Positions 25,818 through 35,536 of a stretch of 64,000 bases of DNA are shown here, in pieces. Each line of letters starts with the position of its first letter. Position 1 is the first letter of the stretch. Below the pieces are notes generated by a model. It did not search any database, was not told the origin of the DNA, and saw only the letters and a list, made by a program, of their open reading frames with translations. Source of the stretch: Stenotrophomonas maltophilia (GTDB lineage: Bacteria > Pseudomonadota > Gammaproteobacteria > Xanthomonadales > Xanthomonadaceae); assembly GCA_900113425.1 (NCBI GenBank), contig FOZF01000002.1:420106-484105 (forward strand), in the 5' to 3' direction. The position numbers and the translations under genes were made by a program.

Positions 25818-26798
25818 ATGGGCCACGACCACGATCACCTGCCGTCCCAGATCCGCCACGAGAAGCCGTTGTGGTGGGCATTGGGGTTGACTTCCACCTT
25901 CCTTGTCGTCGAAGTCGTCGGCGCGTTCTGGACCAACAGCCTGGCGCTGCTGTCCGATGCGGCCCACATGGCCACCGACGCGCTGGCACTGATGATCGCG
26001 CTGGTCGCGGTGCGCTTGAGCCGGCGCCCGCCGGACGCGCGCCGCACCTATGGCTATGCGCGGCTGGAAGCCCTTGGCGCGATGATCAATGGCGCGATGC
26101 TGTTCGTGGTGGCCGGCTACATCCTGTGGGAAGCGGTCGGCCGCTTCCGCGAACCGCAGGAGATTGCCTCCACCGGCATGCTGGTGATCGCCGCCGCCGG
26201 TCTGGTCATCAACCTGATCTCGATGCGCCTGCTGCAGGCCGGCAGCGGTGAAAGCCTCAACGTCAAGGGTGCCTACCTGGAAGTGTGGGCCGACATGCTC
26301 GGCTCGGTGGCGGTGATCGTCGGCGCGCTGCTGATCCGCTGGACCGGCTGGCAGCCGATCGACCCGATCCTGGCGGTGCTGATCGGCCTGTGGGTGCTGC
26401 CACGCACCTATGTGCTGATGCGCGAGGCGATCAACGTTCTGCTGGAAGGCGTGCCCAAGGGCATGGATGTGGCGAAGGTCCGCGACAGCCTGTCCGGCCA
26501 TGCCGCGGTGCTGGACGTGCATGACCTGCATGTGTGGGCACTGGCCTCGAGCACGCCGGCGCTGACCGCGCATGTCGTGATGCGCGACGGTACCGACGCC
26601 GACGTGCTGCGCCGTGAGCTGGGAGGTCGCCTGCACGATGACTTCGGCATCGAGCATGTGACGCTGCAGATTGAAGCGGATCACTGCGGAGAGGCATGCG
26701 GAGATCCCGCGCCGCCCGATCGGGCGGCACTGGATGCACGGCACGATCACGACCACGGTGAGGACGCGCAGGGCCATCGCGGCCACGTGCACCGCTGA
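25818..26798 (+). CDS. Cation diffusion facilitator, probable zinc exporter
   Basis: 326 residues. Six helices with the CDF zinc site of helices 2 and 5: LLSDAAHMATDALAL (HxxxD) and EVWADMLGSVAVIV (D). A cytoplasmic domain follows (about 210-285), with VHDLHVWALASS. The ends are His-rich: MGHDHDH at the N-terminus and DHDHGEDAQGHRGHVHR at the C-terminus, both typical of ZitB/CzcD exporters. It should export zinc (perhaps cobalt or cadmium) by proton antiport. TATAAA at 25750-25755 is a likely -10 element, 62 bp upstream of the start. The gene converges on endonuclease V with a 7-bp gap. Confidence 0.93.
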   Translation: MGHDHDHLPSQIRHEKPLWWALGLTSTFLVVEVVGAFWTNSLALLSDAAHMATDALALMIALVAVRLSRRPPDARRTYGYARLEALGAMINGAMLFVVAGYILWEAVGRFREPQEIASTGMLVIAAAGLVINLISMRLLQAGSGESLNVKGAYLEVWADMLGSVAVIVGALLIRWTGWQPIDPILAVLIGLWVLPRTYVLMREAINVLLEGVPKGMDVAKVRDSLSGHAAVLDVHDLHVWALASSTPALTAHVVMRDGTDADVLRRELGGRLHDDFGIEHVTLQIEADHCGEACGDPAPPDRAALDARHDHDHGEDAQGHRGHVHR

Positions 26799-26805
26799 TC
26801 TGCCG

Positions 26806-27480
26806 CTACGCGTCCCTTCGCGACGCCAGCCGATCCGCCAGGCGGGTCGGCTCCGGCAGGCGATAGCCACGCAGCGTGCGCTGCACCCACTGCAGCGCGG
26901 TATCGGCGCTGACGCGGTGCCCGCCAGCGACGAACAGCGGCCTGCAGCGGACCTTGCTGCGCAGCACCCAGCCGAGCTGTTCATCGCCATCGAGCAAGGG
27001 CGTATGCGCGCCAGCCTCGTCAGCGGGCTCGACGAAGCGGCCGACCAGTTTCGACTTGGCCACGCCGATGCTCGGCAGATCGGTGACCACGCCCAGGTGC
27101 GCCGCCACGCCCAGCCGTCGCGGGTGGCTGATGCCGTGCCCATCGACGAAGACCAGGTCCGGCGAACGCGGCAGCAGGGCCAGTGCAGCGAGCAGGGCGG
27201 GCAGCTCGCGGAAGCTGAGCAGGCCGGGGATGTAAGGCATCACCGTGGGAATGCGGGCGATCTCCCGCGCCACCGGTTGCAGGGTGGCAGCATCCAGCAG
27301 CACGGCTGCGGCGCGGGTGGTGCGGCCGTCGTCCTCGAAACCGACGTCCAGCCCGGCCAGCCAGCGCACGGTGCCCGGCAGCCGGTCGCTGCGCTCAACC
27401 CGCGCCGCAAGCCGCAGCTGTTGCTCGCGTGCGGCGGCGACGCTGCCCTGCCAGCGCCCGGGATCGATCACGGTATTCAT
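26806..27480 (-). CDS. nfi: Endonuclease V
   Basis: 224 residues, the normal length. Family motifs include [11 protein letters not shown] (the first metal-binding Asp), [11 protein letters not shown] (the hypoxanthine-pocket PYIP motif) and [16 protein letters not shown] (second acidic residue and DGHG). The enzyme nicks DNA one base 3' to deoxyinosine and so acts in repair of deaminated adenine. It stands alone between the zinc exporter and the divergent gpmA gene. Confidence 0.95.
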   Translation of the reverse strand: MNTVIDPGRWQGSVAAAREQQLRLAARVERSDRLPGTVRWLAGLDVGFEDDGRTTRAAAVLLDAATLQPVAREIARIPTVMPYIPGLLSFRELPALLAALALLPRSPDLVFVDGHGISHPRRLGVAAHLGVVTDLPSIGVAKSKLVGRFVEPADEAGAHTPLLDGDEQLGWVLRSKVRCRPLFVAGGHRVSADTALQWVQRTLRGYRLPEPTRLADRLASRRDA

Positions 27481-27573
27481 CGATCACAGCATCGCATGGG
27501 CCGCGCCACGGCACGGTGAGCGGCCCCGGGGCTACAATGGCGGCCTGCCTTTCCTCGCGTTGGAGATCCTGCA

Positions 27574-28323
27574 GTGACCCGTAAACTCGTACTGTTGCGC
27601 CATGGCCAGAGCCAGTGGAACCTGGACAACCGCTTCACCGGCTGGGTCGATGTCGACCTGACGGAGCAGGGGCGCCGGGAAGCGGCCGCCGCTGGCCGCC
27701 TGATGCGCGAGGAAGGCCTGCAGTTCGACGTCGCCCATACCTCGGTGTTGAAGCGCGCCATCCACACCCTGCAGGGCGCCCTGGCCGAGCTGGAGCAGGA
27801 CTGGCTGCCGGTGAACAAGTCCTGGCGTCTCAACGAGCGCCATTACGGCGGCCTGCAGGGCCTGGACAAGGCCGAGACCGCTGCCAAGCACGGCGAGGAG
27901 CAGGTCAAGGTGTGGCGACGCTCCTATGACATCCCGCCGCCGCCGATGGATCTGGAAGACCCGGGCCATCCAATCCACGACCGTCGCTACGCCGGGCTGG
28001 ACCGCAACGCGCTGCCGGGCACCGAATCGCTGGCCACCACCCTCGACCGCGTGCTGCCGTACTGGCACGACGCCATCGCGCCGCAGCTGAAGGACGGCAA
28101 GACGGTGCTGGTCACCGCCCACGGCAACTCGCTGCGCGCGCTGTACAAGTACCTCAACAATGTTTCGCGCGAGGAGATCCTCGAGCTGAACATTCCGACC
28201 GGCATTCCGCTGCTGTTCGAACTGAACGATGACCTGACCGTGCAGTCGTTCCGCTACCTGGGCGACCCGGAAGCAGCGCGGAAGGCCGCTGAGGCCGTGG
28301 CGAACCAGGGCAAGGCCAAGTAG
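27574..28323 (+). CDS. gpmA: 2,3-bisphosphoglycerate-dependent phosphoglycerate mutase
   Basis: 249 residues from a GTG start, with GGAG eight bases upstream. The phosphohistidine His10 lies in [10 protein letters not shown], the second His in [15 protein letters not shown], and the acid/base glutamate in [11 protein letters not shown]. The length and C-terminal tail match dPGM. It interconverts 3- and 2-phosphoglycerate in glycolysis and gluconeogenesis. It is monocistronic and ends in a clear terminator hairpin. Confidence 0.97.
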   Translation: MTRKLVLLRHGQSQWNLDNRFTGWVDVDLTEQGRREAAAAGRLMREEGLQFDVAHTSVLKRAIHTLQGALAELEQDWLPVNKSWRLNERHYGGLQGLDKAETAAKHGEEQVKVWRRSYDIPPPPMDLEDPGHPIHDRRYAGLDRNALPGTESLATTLDRVLPYWHDAIAPQLKDGKTVLVTAHGNSLRALYKYLNNVSREEILELNIPTGIPLLFELNDDLTVQSFRYLGDPEAARKAAEAVANQGKAK

Positions 28324-28329
28324 GAATCG

Positions 28330-28359
28330 GAAGGCCGGCGCACGCCGGCCTTCGCTTTT
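28330..28359 (+). terminator. Rho-independent terminator of gpmA
   Basis: GAAGGCCGGCG (330-340) pairs with CGCCGGCCTTC (343-353), an 11-bp GC-rich stem with a tight loop, followed by GCTTTT. It is seven bases past the stop codon. Confidence 0.85.
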
Positions 28360-28469
28360 GTGGCGTCGAGCAGGGCCCGGCGCCACATGACGAGCGCTCT
28401 GTGACCTTTGGCCGGTCCCTGCCGCAGGCGTCCCCGTCTACCCTGTGGAATTACCCGCAGGAGAGCCTC

Positions 28470-30563
28470 ATGAACGTCCGCAACCTGGCCCCGCTGGGCC
28501 TGACCATCGCCATCGCCGCCTCCCTGGCTGCGTGTGGCAAGAACGAAACTGCACCGGCGGCCAGTGCCGACGCCACGCCGGCCTTCGACCTGTCACAGAT
28601 CAAGACGCCGCTGATCTCGCTCAACAGCGCCGATCTCGATCCGGCCATCGCCGCATGCACCGACCTCAATGGCTTCGTCAACAGCAAGTGGCTGAAGGCC
28701 AACCCGGTACCGGGCGACCAGACCACCTGGGGCAGCTTCGAGATCCTGCGCGAGCGCTCGCTGGAAGTGCAGCATGCGCTGGTGCAGCAGGCTGCCGCCG
28801 GCCAGGCCAAGGCCGGTTCGGTGGAAGCCAAGATCGGCGACATCTGGAAGACCGGCAACGACGAAGCGAAGATCGAGGCTGCCGGCCTGGCGCCGCTGCA
28901 GCCGCAGCTCGACAAGATCGCCGCGCTGAAGGACACCGCCACCATCACCCAGTACCTGCGCGACAGCCAGGCCGAGGGCAAGGGCGTGCTGTTCTCGCTG
29001 TTCGCCAATGCCGATTACAAGGATTCGGCCAACGTCATCGCCTACGTCGGCCAGGGCGGCCTCGGCCTGCCGGAGAAGGGCTACTACTTCGACGATGCAC
29101 AGGCCAGGATCCGCGACGCCTACGTGGCCTACATCGCGCAGGTGCTGACCCTGTCCGGCGTGGACGCCGCGCAGGCCGCCGAGCAGGCCAAGGCCGTGAT
29201 GGACTTCGAAACCCGCCTGGCGAAGGCGTCCATGTCGCGCATCGAAATGCGTGACCCGGCCAAGCGCTACAACCCGCTCAGCGCGGCCGACGCCGACAGG
29301 CTGACCCCGAATTTCAGCTGGACCGCGCTGTTCGACACCCTGAAGGTGCCGGCCGCGCAGAAGTTCTCGCTGGCCCAGCCGGGCTTCTTCTCCGAGATGG
29401 ACAAGATGCTGGCCGATGTGCCGGCCAGCACCTGGCAGGCCTACCTGCGCTTCCACACCATCGACGACGCCTCGCCGTACCTGAGCAGCCAGTTCGAGAA
29501 GGCCAACTTCGATTTCTACGGCACCACCCTGCGTGGCCAGAAGGAAATGCAGCCGCGCTGGAAGCGCGTGCTGGAGTCGGTCAACGGCGGCATGGGTGAG
29601 GCCCTGGGCCAGCTGTACGTCGACGCCGTGTTCCCGGCTGAGTCGAAGGTGGCCATGCAGCACCTGGTGGAAAACCTGTCGCAGGCGTTGAAGGTGCGCC
29701 TGGAGCAGCTGCCGTGGATGGGCGAGGAAACCAAGAAGAAGGCGCTGGAGAAGTGGGCCAGCTTCACCCCGAAGATCGGTTACCCGGACAAGTGGCGTGA
29801 CTGGGCAGGCCTGCAGACCAACGGCGACAGCTACCTCGGCAACATGCAGGCGGCGCGTGCGTTCAACTACCGCTACATGCTGGACAAGATCGGCAAGCCG
29901 GTGGACAGGACCGAGTGGGGCATGACGCCGCAGACCGTCAACGCCTACTACAACGCCACCAAGAACGAGATCGTGTTCCCGGCGGCGATCCTGCAGGCGC
30001 CGTTCTTCGATGCCAAGGCCGACCCGGCACTGAACTACGGTGGCATCGGCGCGGTGATCGGCCACGAGATGATGCATGGCTACGACGATTCGGGCAGCCA
30101 GTTCGCCGCCAACGGCAACTTCGACAACTGGTGGACCGATGCCGACCGCAAGGCGTTCACCGAACGTACCGACCAGCTGGTCGCGCAGTTCGATGGCTAC
30201 GAAGCGGTGCCCGGCGTGCACGTGAAGGGCAAGCTGACCCTGGGTGAGAACATCGGCGACCTGGGCGGCCTGACCGTGGCCTATGACGCGCTGCAGATGG
30301 CGCTGAAGGAAGATCCGAAGGCGAACGTCGAGGTCGATGGACACACCCAGGACCAGCGCTTCTTCATGAACTGGGCCACCGTGTGGCGTCGCAACTTCAC
30401 CGATGGTGAACTGCGCGTGCGCCTGAACACCGATCCGCATGCGCCGGCCAACTTCCGCGCCAACGGTGCACCCTCGAACATGCCGTCGTTCGCGGCTGCG
30501 TTCCAGTGCAAGGCCGGCGACGCGATGGTGCGCGCCGACGACAAGCGCGTGGTGATCTGGTAA
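28470..30563 (+). CDS. M13 family (neprilysin/PepO-like) metallopeptidase lipoprotein
   Basis: 697 residues from ATG 28470, with CAGGAGAG upstream; an earlier in-frame ATG has no such site. The N-terminus is a lipoprotein signal with lipobox LAAC (Cys about residue 23). The long N-terminal M13 region is followed by the zinc motif His532-Glu533-x-x-His536 (GHEMMHGYDD) and the third ligand in LGENIGDLGGLTVAYD. The C-terminus, CKAGDAMVRADDKRVVIW, is the standard M13 ending with the invariant CxxxDxM and terminal Trp. It should degrade short peptides in the periplasm. Monocistronic with a terminator. Confidence 0.96.
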   Translation: MNVRNLAPLGLTIAIAASLAACGKNETAPAASADATPAFDLSQIKTPLISLNSADLDPAIAACTDLNGFVNSKWLKANPVPGDQTTWGSFEILRERSLEVQHALVQQAAAGQAKAGSVEAKIGDIWKTGNDEAKIEAAGLAPLQPQLDKIAALKDTATITQYLRDSQAEGKGVLFSLFANADYKDSANVIAYVGQGGLGLPEKGYYFDDAQARIRDAYVAYIAQVLTLSGVDAAQAAEQAKAVMDFETRLAKASMSRIEMRDPAKRYNPLSAADADRLTPNFSWTALFDTLKVPAAQKFSLAQPGFFSEMDKMLADVPASTWQAYLRFHTIDDASPYLSSQFEKANFDFYGTTLRGQKEMQPRWKRVLESVNGGMGEALGQLYVDAVFPAESKVAMQHLVENLSQALKVRLEQLPWMGEETKKKALEKWASFTPKIGYPDKWRDWAGLQTNGDSYLGNMQAARAFNYRYMLDKIGKPVDRTEWGMTPQTVNAYYNATKNEIVFPAAILQAPFFDAKADPALNYGGIGAVIGHEMMHGYDDSGSQFAANGNFDNWWTDADRKAFTERTDQLVAQFDGYEAVPGVHVKGKLTLGENIGDLGGLTVAYDALQMALKEDPKANVEVDGHTQDQRFFMNWATVWRRNFTDGELRVRLNTDPHAPANFRANGAPSNMPSFAAAFQCKAGDAMVRADDKRVVIW

Positions 30564-30588
30564 CCGATCACCTGTGAAGCGTGATGCG

Positions 30589-30615
30589 AAAGGCCCGGCG
30601 CAAGCCGGGCCTTTT
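30589..30615. terminator. Terminator between convergent M13 and HD-GYP genes
   Basis: AAAGGCCCGGC (589-599) and GCCGGGCCTTT (604-614) form an 11-bp stem with a GCAA loop. A run of T follows on the plus strand and a run of T (from AAA) follows on the minus strand, so it may serve both genes. Confidence 0.8.
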
Positions 30616-30641
30616 GTCTGTTCGCCCGGTAGCGCCGGATC

Positions 30642-31253
30642 TCAGGCCAGCGCAGGTTCCTGCGCCAGCAGGCGATGGAAGCGCTGCAGCACGTAAGGAT
30701 CGATCAGGCCGCCGGCCTGGTCATCGAGGATGCGCAGTGCCGTTCCGTGCGCCATCGCCGCCCGGTACGGACGATCACTGGTCATCGCATCGTAGGCGTC
30801 GGCGAGCGTGACAATGCGCGCGCCCAGCGGGATGTGCTCGCCGTGCAGGCCGTCGGGATAGCCGCTGCCGTCGAATGCCTCGTGATGGGCCCGGATCAGA
30901 CTGGCCACCGCGGCGGCATCGCTGCGGCCGGTGGTCAGGAAGATGTGCTCGCCCCGCACGGGATGCTCACGCATGATCGCGCGCTCCTGCTCGGTGTGCC
31001 TGCGAGGGCTCAGCAGCACGTCGTCCGGAATGCCGATCTTGCCGATGTCATGGAATCGCGCGGCCAGCGCGACCCGCGTGCCGGCCTCCTGGTCAAGGTC
31101 GCAGTGCGTGGCCAGGCGCTGGGCCAGCCGGCCGACCCGGTCACAGTGATGGCGGGTGTAGGCATCGCGCATCTGCAGCGACATGGCCAGGGCATCGATC
31201 AGGCAGGCCTGTGCGTGCAGCAGGTCGGGGGCGGTTACGGCGTCAGGCAGCAT
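30642..31253 (-). CDS. HD-GYP domain protein
   Basis: 203 residues, almost entirely an HD-GYP domain (about 18-190). The H.HD metal motif lies in HHCDRVGRL and AARFHDIGKIGIP; the downstream histidine pair is in IRAHHEAFDGSGYPDGLHG, which also carries the GYP motif, and the family's conserved Asp is in TLADAYDAMTSDRPYR. These intact residues predict hydrolysis of c-di-GMP to GMP. There is no receiver, membrane or sensor domain, so regulation would depend on partners. It is transcribed toward the M13 gene and starts 52 bp from the end of mfd; no operon partner is evident. Confidence 0.93.
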   Translation of the reverse strand: MLPDAVTAPDLLHAQACLIDALAMSLQMRDAYTRHHCDRVGRLAQRLATHCDLDQEAGTRVALAARFHDIGKIGIPDDVLLSPRRHTEQERAIMREHPVRGEHIFLTTGRSDAAAVASLIRAHHEAFDGSGYPDGLHGEHIPLGARIVTLADAYDAMTSDRPYRAAMAHGTALRILDDQAGGLIDPYVLQRFHRLLAQEPALA

Positions 31254-31305
31254 GGTCGTCCGCCCGCACCGGGTGGGGCCGGTGCGGGGTGGTGGCGGTG
31301 GGAAA

Positions 31306-34300
31306 TCAACCCGGGGCGAGGGTCGTCAGCAGGGCGCGGGCCGCATTGAAGCGGTCTTCCGGCAAGGGCAGCGGGTGCTTGATGCGGAGCTTGTCCGGGC
31401 CTTCCATCGCATACAGGTTCGGCTGCTTCTGGATCAGCTGGATCACGGCCATCGGGTCGATGTCCGGCTTCGATTCGAACACGATGCGGCCACCGCTTTC
31501 GCCCAGGTCCAGCTTGCGGATGCCCAGCGCGTTGGCCCGCAGCTTCAGCTCGGCAACCGCGAACAGGTGCTTGGCCGGGTCCGGCAGCAGCCCGAAGCGA
31601 TCGATCATCTCGACCTGCAGCTCGCGCAGCGCATCGCTGTCGCGCGCGCTGGAAATGCGCTTGTACAGCGTCAGGCGGGTATGCACGTCCGGCAGGTAGT
31701 CTTCCGGAATCAGCGCCGGCACATGCAGCTCGACGTCGGCACCGCGCACTTCCTCGCCGGCATCCAGGTCGGGCAGCTTGCCCTGCTTGATGCTGCGTAC
31801 CGCGCGCTCCAGCAGCTCGGTATACAGGCTGAAGCCCACTTCGGCCATCTGCCCGCTCTGGTCCTCGCCGAGCAGTTCACCGGCACCGCGGATTTCCAGA
31901 TCGTGCGTGGCCAGGGTGAAGCCGGCGCCCAGCTCGTCCATGGAGGCGATGGCTTCCAGGCGCTTCTCGGCATCCGGGGTGATCGCACGGCGGTCAGGCG
32001 TGATCAGGTAGGCGTAGGCGCGGTGGTGCGAGCGCCCCACGCGGCCGCGCAGCTGGTGCAGCTGGGCCAGGCCGAAGCGGTCAGCGCGGTTGATGATGAT
32101 GGTGTTGGCGTTGGGAATGTCGATGCCCGACTCGATGATCGTGGTCGACAGCAGCACGTTGAAGCGCTGCTTCTGGAAATCCAGCATCACCTTTTCCAGT
32201 TCGCGCTCCGGCATCTGGCCATGGGCGATGCCGATGCGCGCTTCCGGCACGAGTTCGGACAGCTCGCGCTGCATGCGGCCGATGCTCTCCACGTCGTTGT
32301 GCAGGAAGTACAGCTGGCCACCACGCGCCAGTTCGCGCTGGAAGGCCTCGCGCAGCAGCGCGTTGTCCCACTGGGTGATGAAGGTCTGTACCGCCAGCCG
32401 GTTCGGCGGCGGCGTGGCGATGATCGACAGGTCGCGAAGGCCGGCCATGGCCATGTTCAGCGTGCGCGGGATCGGCGTGGCAGTCAGGGTCAGCAGGTGC
32501 ACGTTGGCACGCAACGCCTTCAGCGCCTCCTTCTGGCGTACGCCGAACCGTTGTTCCTCGTCGACGATGACCATGCCCAGATCCTTGAACTTCACGTCCG
32601 GCTGCAGCAGGCGGTGGGTGCCCACGATGACATCGATGGTGCCGGCAGCGACCTTCTCCAGTTCGGCCTTGATCTCCTTGGTGCTCTTGAAGCGCGACAG
32701 CACTTCCACCCTCAGTGGGTAATCGGCGAAGCGGTCGCGGAAGTTGCGGTAGTGCTGTTCGGCCAGCAGCGTGGTCGGCACCAGCACCGCCACCTGCTTG
32801 CCCGCACTGGCAGCGGCGAACGCGGCGCGCACGGCAACCTCGGTCTTGCCGAAGCCCACATCGCCGCAGACCACGCGGTCCATCGGCTGGCTGCTGGCGA
32901 GGTCGCGCAGGGTCGCGTCGATGGCGGCCAGCTGGTCGGGCGTCTCCTCGAACGGGAAGCCGGCGGCGAATGGTTCGTACATCGCGCGGTCGACCTGCAG
33001 GGCCAGTCCGGCACGTGCCTGCCGGCGCGCCTGGATTTCCAGCAGTTCGGCGGCGACGTCGCGCACCTTCTCGGCGGCCTTGCGCTTGGCCTTGGTCCAC
33101 TGCTCGCCCCCGAGCGAATGCAGGGGCGCGGTCTCCGCGGATGCGCCGGAGTAGCGGCTGATGAGGTGCAGCTGTGCGACCGGCACGTAAAGGCGGTCGC
33201 CCTTGGCATACTCGATTTCCAGGAACTCGCCCGGCATGCCACCGACGTCCATCGCGATCAGGCCGCGATAACGGCCCACGCCATGATCCTCATGCACGAT
33301 CGGCGCGCCTTCGGTCAGCTCGCCCAGGTCACGGATGATCGCTTCCGGTTCGCGGCCGGCGCGGCGCGTGCGGCGGGTGCTGCCGGCGCGCTCGGGGAAC
33401 AGCTGGCGTTCGGTGAGGACCGCCAGGCGCGGATCGTCCAGGGCGAAGCCATCTTCCAGCGGCGCCACGGTGATGGCAAAGCGCACATCGCTGGCGAGGA
33501 AGGCGGGCAGGTCGGCCACCACCGGCGGCTTCAGTTCGGCCGCCTGCAGCACTTCCAGCAGGGCTTCGCGGCGACCGGGTGAATCTGCGGCGATCAGCAC
33601 CCGGCCAGGGTAGTGGCCGAGGAAGGATTTCAGCGCATCGCCAGCGGGCGCTTCGCGGGCCGCTACCGGCAGCGCCGGCAGGGGCTGGTCGCCCAGCGCA
33701 TGTGCATCGGCGATGCGTGCATGGTCGGCCGCCCACACTTCGATGCGTGGCGCGTCGTTCAGCCGCTCGCGCAGCTGCTCAGGCGAAAGATACAGCGCCG
33801 AGGGCGGCAGCAGCGGGCGCTCGACATCGTGGCGGCGTTGCTCGTAGCGTTCGCCGGTCTGTGCCCAGAACGCGTCGGCGGCTTCGCCGGCACCGGCACA
33901 CACCACCGGCAGGCTGCCGGCAGGCAGGTAGTCGAACAGGCTGGCGGTGCGATCGAAGAACAGCGGCAGGTAGTACTCGATGCCGGCCGGGGCCAATCCG
34001 GACTTGAGGTCCTGGTACAGCGCACTGCGGCGCGTGTCGACATCGAAGCGTTCACGCAGGGTGGCCAGCACGCGGCCGATGCTGGCCTCATCCATCGGTA
34101 CTTCGCGGCCGGGCAGCATGTGCACCGACGCGACCCTGTCCAGCGAGCGCTGGCTTTCCGGGTCGAAGGCGCGGATCGAGTCGATATCCTCGTCCAGCAG
34201 CTCCACCCGCAAGGGCTCGTCGGCGCCCATCGGGAACACATCGAGCAGGCCACCGCGCACGGCGAAGTCACCGGGGTCCATCACCTGCGGCACGTTGCGG

Positions 34301-34770
34301 TAGCCGGCGCTTTCCAGGCGGCGTTTCTCGGCCTCCAGGTCCAGGCGCTGGCCGACCTTCAGGTCGAAGCTGCCGCCGATCACGTAGCTGCGCGGGGCCA
34401 GCTGCTGCAGCAGGGTCTGGACCGGCACCACCACCAGGCCACGCTTGAGCGCAGGCAGGCGGTGCAGGGCCGCCAGGCGCTGCGAGATGATGTCCGGATG
34501 CGGGCTGAAGCGGTCGTAGGGCAGGGTTTCCCAGTCCGGGAAAGCGATCACCGGAAGTGCGGGATCGTTGCCCAGCAGGGTCTGCAGATCGGCTTCGAGC
34601 TGGTTGGCGCCGTGGTTGTCACGGGCAACCACCAGCAACGGCGCGTCATGCGCGCGCGCCGCCTGGGCCAGGTACCAGGCCAGGGCGGTAGGTGAAGCGG
34701 GGGCGCGCCACCAGGCGCGGAGCTGGCCGGCGCGCGGCAGCGGCGGGGCGGGGTATGAAGTACGCGACAT
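31306..34770 (-). CDS. mfd: Transcription-repair coupling factor Mfd
   Basis: 1154 residues, normal for Mfd. The UvrB-like N-terminal module (about 1-340), the RNA-polymerase interacting domain (about 470-570), and the RecG-like translocase (about 570-950) can be traced, with Walker A in GDVGFGKTEV, the DEEQ box in VIVDEEQRFGVRQ, TATPIPRT, and a late QLRGRVGRS motif. The C-terminal inhibitory domain (about 1000-1154) is present. Mfd removes stalled RNA polymerase and recruits UvrA to transcribed-strand lesions. Monocistronic by position, between the HD-GYP and GNAT genes. Confidence 0.97.
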   Translation of the reverse strand: MSRTSYPAPPLPRAGQLRAWWRAPASPTALAWYLAQAARAHDAPLLVVARDNHGANQLEADLQTLLGNDPALPVIAFPDWETLPYDRFSPHPDIISQRLAALHRLPALKRGLVVVPVQTLLQQLAPRSYVIGGSFDLKVGQRLDLEAEKRRLESAGYRNVPQVMDPGDFAVRGGLLDVFPMGADEPLRVELLDEDIDSIRAFDPESQRSLDRVASVHMLPGREVPMDEASIGRVLATLRERFDVDTRRSALYQDLKSGLAPAGIEYYLPLFFDRTASLFDYLPAGSLPVVCAGAGEAADAFWAQTGERYEQRRHDVERPLLPPSALYLSPEQLRERLNDAPRIEVWAADHARIADAHALGDQPLPALPVAAREAPAGDALKSFLGHYPGRVLIAADSPGRREALLEVLQAAELKPPVVADLPAFLASDVRFAITVAPLEDGFALDDPRLAVLTERQLFPERAGSTRRTRRAGREPEAIIRDLGELTEGAPIVHEDHGVGRYRGLIAMDVGGMPGEFLEIEYAKGDRLYVPVAQLHLISRYSGASAETAPLHSLGGEQWTKAKRKAAEKVRDVAAELLEIQARRQARAGLALQVDRAMYEPFAAGFPFEETPDQLAAIDATLRDLASSQPMDRVVCGDVGFGKTEVAVRAAFAAASAGKQVAVLVPTTLLAEQHYRNFRDRFADYPLRVEVLSRFKSTKEIKAELEKVAAGTIDVIVGTHRLLQPDVKFKDLGMVIVDEEQRFGVRQKEALKALRANVHLLTLTATPIPRTLNMAMAGLRDLSIIATPPPNRLAVQTFITQWDNALLREAFQRELARGGQLYFLHNDVESIGRMQRELSELVPEARIGIAHGQMPERELEKVMLDFQKQRFNVLLSTTIIESGIDIPNANTIIINRADRFGLAQLHQLRGRVGRSHHRAYAYLITPDRRAITPDAEKRLEAIASMDELGAGFTLATHDLEIRGAGELLGEDQSGQMAEVGFSLYTELLERAVRSIKQGKLPDLDAGEEVRGADVELHVPALIPEDYLPDVHTRLTLYKRISSARDSDALRELQVEMIDRFGLLPDPAKHLFAVAELKLRANALGIRKLDLGESGGRIVFESKPDIDPMAVIQLIQKQPNLYAMEGPDKLRIKHPLPLPEDRFNAARALLTTLAPG

Positions 34771-34820
34771 GGACCGCGGATTTTAGCAGAAGCCTCCACC
34801 CGCCCCATGATTGCTGCGTG

Positions 34821-34890
34821 AGCGGGCAGGGCCGGGCCATGCCCGGCGGGCGCAATGGCTGCAAGGGCATCGCCGGGCGGCGCCCGGCGC
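34821..34890. repeat. Pair of REP-like GC palindromes downstream of the GNAT gene
   Basis: GCCGGGC CAT GCCCGGC occupies 34831-34847, and CGCCGGGCG G CGCCCGGCG occupies 34871-34889. Both share the GCCGGGC core found at 25.7 and 51.0-51.1 kb. They fill the 125 bp between the mfd start and the end of the GNAT gene and are probably REP elements of this genus. Confidence 0.7.
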
Positions 34891-34895
34891 CACCG

Positions 34896-35441
34896 TCAGT
34901 TGTCCAGTTCCAGCACCATGCGCACCAGCCCTTCGGTGCCGTTCGGGTGCGGAACGGGCTTGAAGCCCAGCGAGGCGGCCAGTTGCTTCATCGGCTCGTT
35001 CTCGGCCGCTACGTCGCCGTACAGGCGATCCAGGTACTTGCCCCGGCCCCACTTCACCAGCTTGCGCATCAGCTGCCGGCCCAGGCCCTGGCCGATGAGG
35101 AAGCGGCTGATCAGGATCGCGTACTCGGCTTCGCGGGTACCGGGGATGATCGAGGCCCGGGCGACCGCACCGACCACCGCCTCACCGGCAGGCAGGGACT
35201 CGGCCGCGACCAGGGTGATCTCGGTCTTTGGATTCGGATGGGTCAGGCGCTGGGTGGTTTCCGGTGACAGCTCGGTCACCGCCTGCAGGAAACGGTCTCG
35301 GATTTCTTCCGGCCCGAACAGGCTGAAGGCCGCTTGCAGCGGCGCGCTGTCTTCCGGGCGGATGGGGCGGATCAGCAGCTCGTGGCCGCTGGGAGCCTTG
35401 AAGATCTCATGCCAGGGCGGCATGCGGTTGCGAGTGGCCAT
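34896..35441 (-). CDS. GNAT family N-acetyltransferase
   Basis: 181 residues. The GNAT fold is visible: GHELLIRPIRPEDSAPLQAAF (N-terminal strand-helix), a core ending in AEYAILISRFLIGQGLGRQLMRKLVKWG, where QGLGRQLM is the acetyl-CoA pyrophosphate loop (Q/RxxGxG/A), then DRLYGDVAAENEPMKQLAASLGF. It resembles the GNAT domain that sits at the C-terminus of Pat-type protein acetylases, but here stands alone. Substrate unknown. AAGGA lies about ten bases before the ATG. Confidence 0.9.
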   Translation of the reverse strand: MATRNRMPPWHEIFKAPSGHELLIRPIRPEDSAPLQAAFSLFGPEEIRDRFLQAVTELSPETTQRLTHPNPKTEITLVAAESLPAGEAVVGAVARASIIPGTREAEYAILISRFLIGQGLGRQLMRKLVKWGRGKYLDRLYGDVAAENEPMKQLAASLGFKPVPHPNGTEGLVRMVLELDN

Positions 35442-35536
35442 ACCGGGTGATTCCTTGGTGGTCCATCGATTGTGGCATCACCGGGGCTGTCTTCCGTGAA
35501 CAAAAGGCTCACGGGCGTACAGCCTCGTGAAGGCCA

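Noticed and set aside
31183..33582. 799-residue plus-strand frame opposite mfd
   Set aside because: Mfd has all helicase motifs on the minus strand; this frame has no recognisable domain.
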